This document shows positions 9,645 through 17,959 of a stretch of DNA of 64,000 bases, piece by piece (positions within the stretch are counted from its first letter, which is position 1; every line of letters starts with the position of its first letter). Location of the stretch: assembly GCF_003703475.1 (NCBI RefSeq), contig NZ_RDQM01000002.1, positions 124,001 through 188,000 of the forward strand. Direction: 5' to 3'. Under the pieces are notes generated by a model. It was not told where the DNA came from, did not search any database, and saw only the letters and a list, made by a program, of their open reading frames with translations. Both the position numbers and the translations under genes were made by a program. This stretch comes from Allofranklinella schreckenbergeri. GTDB taxonomy: Bacteria > Pseudomonadota > Gammaproteobacteria > Burkholderiales > Burkholderiaceae_C.

Positions 9645-10685
9645 ATGAAATTCACTTCTTTTCGTCGCAAGGCTTTGTTCGGCGCCGCATTGGCCGTCGC
9701 CGCAGGCGCTTTCCAATCGCAAGCCTTGGCTTCTGGGGAGATCAATCTCTACACCACACGCGAGCCTGGTCTGATTGAGCCGCTGATCAAGGCTTTTGAA
9801 AAGGATAGCAACATCAAGGTCAACACCGTTTTCGTCAAGGACGGCTTGCTGGAGCGCGCCAAGGCAGAAGGCGATAAGTCCCCCGCCGACGTGTTCATGG
9901 TGGTGGACATTGGCAATTTGCTGGATTTGGTGGATGCGGGCGTAACGCAGCCCGTCCAATCGGCGACGCTGAACAGCGTGCTGCCCGCCCACTTGCGTGG
10001 GGCCAATGGTGAATGGTTTACGCTGTCGCTGCGCGATCGGGTGCTGTATGCCGCGAAAGATTTGCCTCTGTCCAGCTTCCATTACGAAGACTTGGCCGAT
10101 CCCAAGTGGAAAGGCAAAGTCTGCATTCGCGCAGGCCAGCACCCTTACAACACCGCCTTGATCGCGGCCATGATCGCCCATAACGGCGCGCAAGCCACCG
10201 AGCAGTGGCTCAAGGGCGTTAAAGCCAATTTGGCGCGCAAAGCCACCGGCGGTGACCGCAACGTAGCGCGCGATATCCTGGGCGGAATCTGTGAAATCGG
10301 CATTGCCAATAACTACTATGTGGGCAAGATGCGTAACGCCAAGCCAGACTCGGACGATCGCAAGTGGGGCGAGGCCATCAAAGTGGTGCGCCCAAGCTTC
10401 GCCAAGGGTGCAGGTACGCACGTCAACATCTCTGGTGCAGCGGTAGCGAAAAACGCGCCCAACAAGGACAACGCTGTGAAGTTGCTGGAGTATTTGGTTT
10501 CTGTGCCTGCGCAACAGCTTTATGCCAACGCCAACTATGAATACCCCATTCGGGAAGGCGTCAAGCTCGATCCTGTGACGGAGTCGTTCGGTCCGCTCAA
10601 AGCCGATACCCTGTCCTTGACCGAAATCGCCAAATACCGCAAACAAGCCAGCGAATTGGTCGATAAAGTTGGCTTTGACAACTAA
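9645..10685 (+). CDS. Iron(III)-type ABC transporter periplasmic binding protein (FbpA/FutA-like)
   Basis: The 346-residue product has a signal peptide (cleavage near SQALA-SGE) and then EINLYTTREPGLIEPLI, typical of ferric-iron binding proteins of the FbpA/FutA class. NNYYVGKM near residue 224 resembles the tyrosine pair that ligates ferric iron, and ANYEYPI occurs near the C-terminus. GGAG precedes the ATG. No permease or ATPase genes are adjacent; the gene is monocistronic between two terminators. A GATAAT hexamer at 9544-9549 may be part of its promoter. Substrate identity is inferred from family only. Confidence 0.85.
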   Translation: MKFTSFRRKALFGAALAVAAGAFQSQALASGEINLYTTREPGLIEPLIKAFEKDSNIKVNTVFVKDGLLERAKAEGDKSPADVFMVVDIGNLLDLVDAGVTQPVQSATLNSVLPAHLRGANGEWFTLSLRDRVLYAAKDLPLSSFHYEDLADPKWKGKVCIRAGQHPYNTALIAAMIAHNGAQATEQWLKGVKANLARKATGGDRNVARDILGGICEIGIANNYYVGKMRNAKPDSDDRKWGEAIKVVRPSFAKGAGTHVNISGAAVAKNAPNKDNAVKLLEYLVSVPAQQLYANANYEYPIREGVKLDPVTESFGPLKADTLSLTEIAKYRKQASELVDKVGFDN

Positions 10686-10721
10686 AACAGCAGCAAGTTA
10701 AAGCGATCAATTTGAACGCGC

Positions 10722-10756
10722 AAAAGCGGCTCAGTGATGCATTGAGCCGCTTTTTT
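10722..10756 (+). terminator. Intrinsic terminator between convergent genes
   Basis: AAGCGGCTCA and TGAGCCGCTT form a strong stem followed by TTTTTT on the plus strand, with AAAA on the other side. It ends the binding-protein gene and probably also the converging HIT gene. Confidence 0.85.
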
Positions 10757-10760
10757 GCAT

Positions 10761-11246
10761 TTAATCGGTTGGAGACGCTGTTTGGTGAGAAGCGTCTGCC
10801 TCAAGGGATAGCATGGCCGCACGCAGTTGAACGGCATAGCGCTCCAACACAGGGGCGCCAGGCTCTTTGCGCGGCCAAATCAGACCTACGCCATCGTTGG
10901 CATGGCGCGGAACAACGTGCATGTGAAAGTGCATCACGGTTTGCCCGCCATCTCGGCCATTGGCCTGTAGCAGCGTCATGCCTGTTGGGCTAAAAGCTTG
11001 CTTGGCTGCACGCGCCACTTTCTGGCTGGTCTGCATGACGGCTGCGCACTCTTGTGCTGTGAGATCAAACAAATCCGTTGTGTGACGTTTGGTGGCCACC
11101 AACACATGGCCGGGCGTGACTTGCCCTAAATCCATGAAGGCGATGGTCAACGCATCTTCATACACCTTGGATGAGGGGATCTCCCCTGCAACCAGCTTAC
11201 AAAAAATGCACACCCCTGGCGGGGAGGTATCGACAAACTCAGGCAT
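10761..11246 (-). CDS. HIT family hydrolase
   Basis: Histidine-triad proteins hydrolyse or transfer nucleoside phosphoramidates and related nucleotides in the cytoplasm. The 161-residue protein has CIFCKLVAGEIPSSKVYED near the N-terminus and the triad HFHMHVVPR. Seven residues upstream in frame is another ATG, but the start at 11246 (MPEFVDTS) is preferred because AAAGG lies seven to eight bases before it. It is a different HIT subgroup from the shorter HinT protein at 43537-43905. It is divergent from a LysR gene, with about 100 bases between them. Substrate unknown. Confidence 0.88.
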   Translation of the reverse strand: MPEFVDTSPPGVCIFCKLVAGEIPSSKVYEDALTIAFMDLGQVTPGHVLVATKRHTTDLFDLTAQECAAVMQTSQKVARAAKQAFSPTGMTLLQANGRDGGQTVMHFHMHVVPRHANDGVGLIWPRKEPGAPVLERYAVQLRAAMLSLEADASHQTASPTD

Positions 11247-11350
11247 GAGGCAACCTTTCTTGCCCATTGGGGCATTTCAAAAACGGGCGATATGATGCCC
11301 GGCTCTACGTGTGGAGGTTTCGTTCTCGCAAGCTGCGGACGATAAATAAC

Positions 11351-12265
11351 ATGGATTGGGACAACCTCAGGTATTTTTTAGCGCTAGCACGCACGGGAAC
11401 GCTGGTGAATGCCGCTCGCATGTTGGGGGTCGATCACACAACGGTGAGCCGACGTATTCAGGCGTTGGAAAAGCAAGTGGGCGTGCCCCTTTTTGCAAGG
11501 GAGTCTTTCGGGCATCGCCTCACCGAATCGGGCCGCCAGTTGCTGCCCCACGCTGAGGCGATGGAGGCGGCTTTCCTCTCGATAGAAAACACGGCACTTT
11601 TTGCTCGGGAAGGGCTTTCTGGCTTGGTGCGGGTTGGGGCGCCGGAAGGGCTGGGCACCTGCGTGTTGGCCGCACCTTTGGCCGGATTGGCGCAACAGCA
11701 CCCCGCGCTAGTGGTGGATTTGCTGGCTTTACCGCGCCAAGTGCAGCTTTCACGACGAGAGGCGGACATCGTGATTTCGCTGGAGCGCCCCACACGCGAC
11801 TCCGTCGTGGTCACCAAACTCAGCGACTATGTCTTGCGCCTCTACGGAGCGCAGAGCTATTTGGCTCGTCATAAGCCGATCCAGACCGTGCAGGACTTGG
11901 TCGGGCACACGTTCATTTCCTACGTGGATGACTTGCTGTTTTCCAGGCAACTGCAATTTTTAGACAACTTTTTCCAGCCTCGGCAATTTGGCTTGCGCAG
12001 CACCAGCATCATTGCCCAATACGAAGCCGTACGCGCTGGAGGGGGCCTGGCTATCTTGCCTGTGTTTTTGGGTGGGCGCGATGCCAGTTTGCAGTGCTTA
12101 TTGCCGCAGGAGGCCCATTTCCAGCGGACTTTTTGGATGTCCATGCCTTCGGAAATTCGCCATTTAGCTAGAGTGCAAGCGGTCTGGCAATTTTTGTGTG
12201 ACGTAGTGCGCGACCCCGCCCGAGGCCTGCTGCCGATCCCGCAAGGAGAGAGAAGAGCGCAGTGA
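11351..12265 (+). CDS. LysR family transcriptional regulator
   Basis: The 304-residue regulator has an N-terminal winged helix-turn-helix (MDWDNLRYFLALARTGTLV with GVDHTTVSRRIQALEKQVG as the recognition part, residues about 1-60). A LysR effector-binding domain follows from about residue 90. The sequence around the start resembles the subgroup that begins MDWDNLRYF. An in-frame upstream extension is open but non-homologous. The gene is divergent from the HIT gene and precedes tRNA-Met; targets cannot be predicted. Confidence 0.9.
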   Translation: MDWDNLRYFLALARTGTLVNAARMLGVDHTTVSRRIQALEKQVGVPLFARESFGHRLTESGRQLLPHAEAMEAAFLSIENTALFAREGLSGLVRVGAPEGLGTCVLAAPLAGLAQQHPALVVDLLALPRQVQLSRREADIVISLERPTRDSVVVTKLSDYVLRLYGAQSYLARHKPIQTVQDLVGHTFISYVDDLLFSRQLQFLDNFFQPRQFGLRSTSIIAQYEAVRAGGGLAILPVFLGGRDASLQCLLPQEAHFQRTFWMSMPSEIRHLARVQAVWQFLCDVVRDPARGLLPIPQGERRAQ

Positions 12266-12328
12266 TTGCGAAAAAAATAGCAATTTTTACGCGCGACGCA
12301 ATTTTTTTCGGCTAGAATGCTGGGCTTC

Positions 12329-12405
<77 letters not shown>

Positions 12406-12432
12406 AGTTTTACCAATTCAAATCAAACACTT

Positions 12433-12459
12433 AAGCCGCTTGCCTCAAGCGGCTTTTTT
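12433..12459 (+). terminator. Intrinsic terminator after tRNA-Met
   Basis: AAGCCGCTT pairs with AAGCGGCTT around a five-base loop and is followed by T residues. It ends the tRNA transcript. Confidence 0.88.
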
Positions 12460-12518
12460 GTTGCCTGCTGAAAAGCTCTTTTATGCTTGACTCCTCTGAA
12501 TTGAATCGGGAGAGAGCT

Positions 12519-12908
12519 ATGAGCACTTTGATGAATTGGTCGCGTCCCGCTATGGGTTACTGGCTGGTGATTCTGGGCGGCTTTTTAGTAGGGTCTACAC
12601 AGGCAGCGGATTTATACAAATGTACGCAGGCCGGACGTGTGTCCTACCAAGAGACGGCTTGCCCCGCCTCTGGGGAGCTTTGGATTGACGATCTGGGGCG
12701 TCAACGGAAAATTTTGCGCCAGCAGCGTTTGGATGATTTAGCTCAAGAACGGATCGATCAGCGCCAAATGCAGCTTTTTGAGGCAGAGCAAGCGCGAGAT
12801 GCCATACGCAAAGCCAATGCCGAGCTTGCTACGGCATCAATGGATGGTGCGCAGCAAAACAATGCCCCCAGCCGCAAAGGTTCGGGGGAGAAGCGCTCGC
12901 AGAATTGA
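12519..12908 (+). CDS. Small exported DUF4124-domain protein
   Basis: The 129-residue protein has a signal peptide or N-terminal membrane segment (GYWLVILGGFLVGSTQAA). After it comes ADLYKCTQAGRVSYQETACP, the pattern of DUF4124 proteins with two cysteines. The C-terminal half is Gln/Glu/Arg-rich and probably a helical coil (RQQRLDDLAQERIDQRQ). GGGAGAGAG precedes the ATG at 12519. Function is unknown; these proteins are exported and common in betaproteobacteria. It stands alone between tRNA-Met and aceE. Confidence 0.75.
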   Translation: MSTLMNWSRPAMGYWLVILGGFLVGSTQAADLYKCTQAGRVSYQETACPASGELWIDDLGRQRKILRQQRLDDLAQERIDQRQMQLFEAEQARDAIRKANAELATASMDGAQQNNAPSRKGSGEKRSQN

Positions 12909-13300
12909 GGACTCTGTGTGCAGTTTATGGGCTTTGAATGAGACAAGCAGCAGCCCTCCTTTTGAGCGCGCGAGGCAAGGTTGATGCTCTGCTTGCAATT
13001 TTTCTCATCTTTATCGCCGTTTTGATTGGGGTAGGGCACGTTCCAGAGGCTCAATATTTCGCCATAAGAAATATTGAGCCTCAATTTGAAAAATAGCCTA
13101 CCTCTTATGCGACACTGGCTAGTGCGCAAAACGCGTCTGATTGCATCGAGCAAAACCCACAAATGGCGGGTAAACCCTTGAAGAATCAGGGCCGCGGCTG
13201 ACCAGCAGCGGCTGTTTGGCGGTGTAGATTTGCGCATGGCAGCGCCTTGCGATAAGTGCGTACAGGTGCGCAGCATTGGATATATCCCTTGGAGACTTGT
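12909..13300. other. Intergenic region upstream of aceE
   Basis: This 392-base gap contains no convincing gene. Its one clear structure is a perfect 15-base inverted repeat at 13046-13082. The aceE promoter is expected here, but no confident -35/-10 pair was recognised. Confidence 0.5.
13046..13082. promoter_or_regulatory. Perfect 15-base inverted repeat upstream of aceE
   Basis: GAGGCTCAATATTTC (13046-13060) and GAAATATTGAGCCTC (13068-13082) are exact complements around the loop GCCATAA. No U-tract follows in either direction, so it is not an ordinary terminator. It could be an operator or an RNA hairpin controlling the pyruvate dehydrogenase operon; this is inference. Confidence 0.5.
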
Positions 13301-16009
13301 ATGAGTGATAACACAAACGCTCAATCTGCCCAGACGGCAGCCGATATCGACGCCCAGGAAACCCGTGAGTGGCTGGATGCGCTTTCTGCCGTCATCGACC
13401 GTGAGGGCGCCGAGCGTGCGCACTTTCTGATTGAGGAGATGCTGGAGCACGCGCGCCAGCACAGCATCGACTTGCCGTTTTCCGCCACTACCGGCTACGT
13501 CAACACCATCGAGCCGGAGCAAGAGGCGCGCTGCCCCGGCAACATCGTGTTTGAAAAGCGCCTGCGCGCGTATATGCGCTGGAACGCCATGGCGATGGTG
13601 GTGCGCGCCAACCGCCTCAACCCCGAAGATGGCGGTGATCTGGGCGGGCACATTGGTTCGTTTGCTTCGCTGGCCTCCATGCTGGGTGCGGGCTTCAACC
13701 ATTTCTGGCACGCCGAAAGCGAAGACCACGGTGGTGACTGCCTCTACATCCAAGGCCATAGCGCGCCAGGCGTTTATGCCCGCGCTTTTTTGGAAGGGCG
13801 TATTACCGAGGAGCAATTGGATAACTTCCGCCAGGAAGTGGGCGGCAAGGGCTTGTCCAGCTATCCCCACCCCAAGCTGATGCCTGAGTTCTGGCAGTTC
13901 CCCACTGTCAGCATGGGCTTGGGGCCGCTGATGGCGATTTACCAGGCACGCTTTTTGAAATACCTGCACGCGCGCGGCATCGCCAATACGGAAAACCGCA
14001 AGGTCTGGGCCTTCATGGGCGACGGCGAGATGGACGAGCCGGAAAGCCTGGGCGCCATCGGCCTGGCCGCGCGCGAGGGGTTGGACAACCTGATTTTCGT
14101 CATCAACTGCAACCTGCAACGCCTGGACGGCCCGGTGCGCGGCAACGGCAAGATCATCCAGGAGCTGGAAGGCGAGTTCCGCGGCAGCGGCTGGAACGTC
14201 ATCAAGCTGATCTGGGGCAAGGGTTGGGACGAGCTGCTGGCGCGCGACAAGAGCGGCAAGCTCAAGCAACTGATGATGGAAACGCTCGATGGCGACTACC
14301 AGGTGCTCAAGGCCAACGATGGCGCGTATGTGCGTGAGCATTTCTTCGGCAAATACCCCGAGACGGCCAAGCTCGTCGAGCACATGAGCGATGAGGAAAT
14401 CTTCGAGCTGCGCCGCGGTGGCCACGATCCGGAGAAGGTGTATGCCGCATTCCACGCCGCTTACCACCACAAGGGCCAGCCCACGGTGCTGCTGGTCAAA
14501 ACGGTGAAGGGCTACGGTATGGGCAAATATGGCGAGGCCAAGAACACCATCCACCAAACCAAGAAGCTCGACGACGAAGGCGTGCGCTACATCCGCGACC
14601 GCTTCGGCATCCCCATTCCCGACAGCGAATTGGACAAGCTGCCTTACTACAAACCGGCCGACGACACGCCGGAGATGAAATACCTGCACGAGCGCCGCAA
14701 GGCCCTGGGCGGCTATTTGCCCCAGCGGCGAACCGAGTCCACCGAGCGTTTTACCGTGCCCTCGCTAGAGACATTCAAGGCCATCCTCGAGCCCACCGCC
14801 GAGGGCCGCGAAATCTCAACCACCCAGGCTTATGTGCGCTTCTTGAACCAGCTGCTGCGGGACCAGGCTCTTGGCCCGCGCGTGGTGCCCATCGTGGTCG
14901 ATGAATCGCGCACCTTCGGCATGGAAGGCATGTTCCGCCAAATCGGCATTTACAACCCCAAGGGCCAGCTCTACACCCCGGTTGATAAAGACCAGGTGAT
15001 GTACTACCGCGAGGACAAGGCCGGCCAGATTTTGCAAGAGGGCATCAACGAAGCGGGCGGCATGGCCTCCTGGATTGCAGCGGCCACCAGCTACAGCACC
15101 TCCAACCGCATCATGGTGCCGTTCTACGTGTTCTATTCCATGTTCGGTTTCCAACGCGTGGGCGATCTGGCCTGGGCGGCGGGCGATATGCAGGCGCGCG
15201 GCTTCTTGCTCGGCGGCACCAGCGGGCGCACCACGCTCAATGGCGAAGGCTTGCAGCACGAAGATGGCCACAGCCACATCCTGGCGGGCACCATCCCCAA
15301 TTGCGTGGCTTACGACCCCAGCTTCGCGCACGAAGTGGCTGTCATCATGCAAGATGGCCTCAAGCGCATGGTGGAAAAGCAGGAAAACGTCTTTTACTAC
15401 ATCACCTTGCTCAACGAGAACTACCCCATGCCTGGCCTGACGGCGGGCACGGAGGCGCAAATTCTCAAGGGCATGTACTTGCTACAACCGGCCGCCGCAG
15501 GTGCACAGCTGCGCGTGAACCTGCTGGGCAGCGGCTCCATCCTGCGCGAATCCATGGCTGCCAAGGAGTTGCTGGAGCGCGATTGGGGCGTGGCCGCCGA
15601 TGTGTGGAGTTGCCCCAGCTTCACCGAGCTGGGGCGCGACGGTCAGGACTGCGAGCGCTGGAACCTGCTGCACCCCACTGAGCCGCGCAAGGTCAGCTTT
15701 GTTGAACAGCAATTGAGCCAGACCAGCGGCCCCGTCATCGCCTCGACCGACTACATGCGCAGCTTTGCCGAGCAAATCCGCCCCTTCATCCCGCAAGGGC
15801 GCAGCTACACCGTGCTGGGCACGGACGGCTTTGGCCGCAGCGATTTCCGCTCCCGCCTGCGCAAGCATTTCGAGATCAACCGCCATTACATCGTGGTTGC
15901 CGCCCTCAAGGCTCTGGCCGACGAAGGCAAGCTGCCGCGTGAAAAGGTTGCCCAAGCCATCGCGCAATACGGCATCGAAGCCGACAAGATCAACCCGCTG
16001 TACGCCTGA
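13301..16009 (+). CDS. aceE: Pyruvate dehydrogenase E1 component (homodimeric type)
   Basis: E1 decarboxylates pyruvate with thiamine diphosphate and passes the acetyl group to the lipoyl arms of E2. The 902-residue length fits the single-chain AceE family. Seen motifs include GHIGSFASLASMLGAGFNHF, the thiamine-diphosphate site GDGEMDEPESLGAIGLAARE with NLIFVINCNLQRLDGPVRGN, and GRTTLNGEGLQHEDGHSH. GGAG precedes the ATG at 13301. It is the first gene of aceE-aceF, 29 bases before aceF; lpdA follows after a terminator and a repeat. Confidence 0.97.
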   Translation: MSDNTNAQSAQTAADIDAQETREWLDALSAVIDREGAERAHFLIEEMLEHARQHSIDLPFSATTGYVNTIEPEQEARCPGNIVFEKRLRAYMRWNAMAMVVRANRLNPEDGGDLGGHIGSFASLASMLGAGFNHFWHAESEDHGGDCLYIQGHSAPGVYARAFLEGRITEEQLDNFRQEVGGKGLSSYPHPKLMPEFWQFPTVSMGLGPLMAIYQARFLKYLHARGIANTENRKVWAFMGDGEMDEPESLGAIGLAAREGLDNLIFVINCNLQRLDGPVRGNGKIIQELEGEFRGSGWNVIKLIWGKGWDELLARDKSGKLKQLMMETLDGDYQVLKANDGAYVREHFFGKYPETAKLVEHMSDEEIFELRRGGHDPEKVYAAFHAAYHHKGQPTVLLVKTVKGYGMGKYGEAKNTIHQTKKLDDEGVRYIRDRFGIPIPDSELDKLPYYKPADDTPEMKYLHERRKALGGYLPQRRTESTERFTVPSLETFKAILEPTAEGREISTTQAYVRFLNQLLRDQALGPRVVPIVVDESRTFGMEGMFRQIGIYNPKGQLYTPVDKDQVMYYREDKAGQILQEGINEAGGMASWIAAATSYSTSNRIMVPFYVFYSMFGFQRVGDLAWAAGDMQARGFLLGGTSGRTTLNGEGLQHEDGHSHILAGTIPNCVAYDPSFAHEVAVIMQDGLKRMVEKQENVFYYITLLNENYPMPGLTAGTEAQILKGMYLLQPAAAGAQLRVNLLGSGSILRESMAAKELLERDWGVAADVWSCPSFTELGRDGQDCERWNLLHPTEPRKVSFVEQQLSQTSGPVIASTDYMRSFAEQIRPFIPQGRSYTVLGTDGFGRSDFRSRLRKHFEINRHYIVVAALKALADEGKLPREKVAQAIAQYGIEADKINPLYA

Positions 16010-16038
16010 CGAGCGCCGGAGAAACAAGGAGAACACAC

Positions 16039-17712
16039 ATGGCTCTGATAGACGTGAAAGTGCCCGACATTGGCGATTTCGACAACGTCGCGGTGATCGA
16101 AGTGCTGGTGAAAGAAGGCGATACGGTCAAGGCCGAGCAATCGCTTATCACCGTGGAAAGCGACAAGGCATCGATGGAAATCCCCTCCAGCCATGCCGGA
16201 GTGGTGAAAGCGGTGCTGGTCAAGCTGGGCGACAAGGTCAGCGAAGGCTCCGTCGTTTTGCAACTTGAAGCCGAAGGCGCGGTTGAAGCCGCTGCATCGC
16301 CCGCGCCCGCACAGGTGGAGGCCACAGCGCCTGCACAGGCTGCTGCCCAAGCGGCACCCGCCAGCGCCCCGGCTGCGGCGGCTGGCCCGGTGGAAGTGCG
16401 CGTCCCCGATATTGGCGATTTCAAGGATGTGGCGGTCATCGAAGTCTTCATCAAGCCCGGCGATGCAGTCAAAGCCGAGCAGTCGCTCATTACCGTTGAG
16501 AGCGACAAAGCGTCGATGGAAATCCCCTCCAGCGCCTCAGGCACAGTCAAGGAGGTCAAAGTCAAGCTGGGCGACAAGGTCAACATTGGCGACCTCATCG
16601 CCGTGCTCGAAGGTGCGGGCGGCGCGGCAGGCGCTGCCGCTGCTGCGCCTGCCGCATCGGTTGCTGCCCCTGCCGCAGCGCCTGCGGGGGCCGTTGCTGC
16701 TCCCGCGCCAGTCCAGGCCCCGGCCACCACCGCCCCCGCTCACGACCCCACCCAACCCCCACTGGGCCTGCCCCATGCCAGCCCCAGCGTGCGCAAATTC
16801 GCGCGCGAGCTGGGCGTGCCGCTGGCCGAAGTCAAAGGCAGCGGCCGCAAAGGCCGCATCACGCAAGAGGACGTGCAGAAATTCACCCAGGCCGTCATGT
16901 CCGGCCATCTGCAAACCCAGGCCCAGGCGGCTCGCGCGCCTGCGGGTGGCGGGGCAGGAGGCTCGGGCGTGGGGCTGGATCTGCTGCCCTGGCCCAAGGT
17001 GGACTTCGCCAAGTTCGGCCCTGTCGAGGCCAAGCCGCTCTCGCGCATCAAGAAAATCAGCGGCGCCAACCTGGCGCGCAATTGGGTGATGATTCCCCAT
17101 GTCACCAACAACGAAGATGCCGACATCACCGAGCTGGAAGCCCTGCGCGTGCAGCTCAACGCCGAGGCCGCCAAGGCCAAGAGCGAGGTGAAATACACCA
17201 TGCTGGCCTTCCTCATCAAAGCCTGCGTGGCGGCGTTGAAGAAATTCCCCGAGTTCAACGCCAGCCTGGACGGTGACAACCTCGTCTACAAAAAGTACTA
17301 CCACATCGGCTTTGCCGCCGATACGCCTAACGGCCTGGTGGTCCCCGTGCTCAAGAATGCCGACCAGAAAGGCGTGGCCGAGATCGCGCTAGAAATGGGC
17401 GAACTCTCCGCCAAGGCCCGTGCGGGCAAGCTCGGCCCCGCCGAGATGACTGGTGGCTGCTTCACCATCAGCAGCCTGGGCGGCATTGGCGGCACCTACT
17501 TCACGCCCATCATCAATGCGCCCGAAGTGGCCATTTTGGGCGTGTGCCGCTCAAGCATGCGCCCGGTGTGGGACGGCAAGCAATTCGTGCCGCGCCTGAT
17601 CCTGCCGCTGTCGCTGAGCTACGACCACCGCGTTATTGACGGCGCGGCCGCCGCGCGCTTTAACGCCTATCTGGCGCAGGTGCTGGCGGATTTCCGCCGG
17701 GTGATGCTGTAA
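16039..17712 (+). CDS. aceF: Pyruvate dehydrogenase E2, dihydrolipoamide acetyltransferase
   Basis: E2 is the core of the pyruvate dehydrogenase complex and forms acetyl-CoA. The 557-residue protein has two lipoyl domains with ESDKASME motifs (lipoylated Lys43 and Lys157), joined by Ala/Pro-rich flexible linkers. The E3-binding domain lies at about 247-283 (SVRKFARELGVPL ... GRKGRITQEDV). The acetyltransferase domain ends in the catalytic motif SYDHRVIDGAAAARF near residue 527. GGAG precedes the ATG. A terminator and repeat R3 follow. Confidence 0.97.
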   Translation: MALIDVKVPDIGDFDNVAVIEVLVKEGDTVKAEQSLITVESDKASMEIPSSHAGVVKAVLVKLGDKVSEGSVVLQLEAEGAVEAAASPAPAQVEATAPAQAAAQAAPASAPAAAAGPVEVRVPDIGDFKDVAVIEVFIKPGDAVKAEQSLITVESDKASMEIPSSASGTVKEVKVKLGDKVNIGDLIAVLEGAGGAAGAAAAAPAASVAAPAAAPAGAVAAPAPVQAPATTAPAHDPTQPPLGLPHASPSVRKFARELGVPLAEVKGSGRKGRITQEDVQKFTQAVMSGHLQTQAQAARAPAGGGAGGSGVGLDLLPWPKVDFAKFGPVEAKPLSRIKKISGANLARNWVMIPHVTNNEDADITELEALRVQLNAEAAKAKSEVKYTMLAFLIKACVAALKKFPEFNASLDGDNLVYKKYYHIGFAADTPNGLVVPVLKNADQKGVAEIALEMGELSAKARAGKLGPAEMTGGCFTISSLGGIGGTYFTPIINAPEVAILGVCRSSMRPVWDGKQFVPRLILPLSLSYDHRVIDGAAAARFNAYLAQVLADFRRVML

Positions 17713-17727
17713 GCCTCCAAGGCGCCT

Positions 17728-17766
17728 GCCCGCTGCCTGGCCTTACGGTTTGCAGCGGGCTGGTCT
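17728..17766 (+). terminator. Probable intrinsic terminator after aceF
   Basis: GCCCGCTG (17728-17735) pairs with CAGCGGGC (17753-17760) and is followed by the moderately T-rich TGGTCTTTTG. It would separate aceEF from lpdA or reduce readthrough. Confidence 0.6.
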
Positions 17767-17772
17767 TTTGCA

Positions 17773-17850
17773 TTTTCAAATCAAAAGGAAATTAAATTTC
17801 CTATATATGGCTTTATTTTGTTGAGTATGGATTTCCTTTGATTTGGAAAT
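17773..17850 (+). repeat. Palindromic intergenic repeat copy R3
   Basis: The ends TTTTCAAATCAAAAGGAAAT and ATTTCCTTTGATTTGGAAA are near-perfect inverted repeats. The core is divergent (TATATGGCTTTATTTTG), so orientation is uncertain. It lies 60 bases after the aceF stop. Confidence 0.75.
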
Positions 17851-17959
17851 TATTGCTGTTTGACAGGCGCGTGCAATGGCATGCATGCAAGGGACGGTTT
17901 TTTTGAATTTTCTTGAATGACGCGATTTTTTTGCCGTTGCAGGCAAAAGGAGGCAAACC

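Noticed and set aside
12758-14689. 643-codon minus-strand frame opposite the DUF4124 gene and aceE
   Set aside because: It lies antisense to aceE, whose motifs are unmistakable; no homology is visible.
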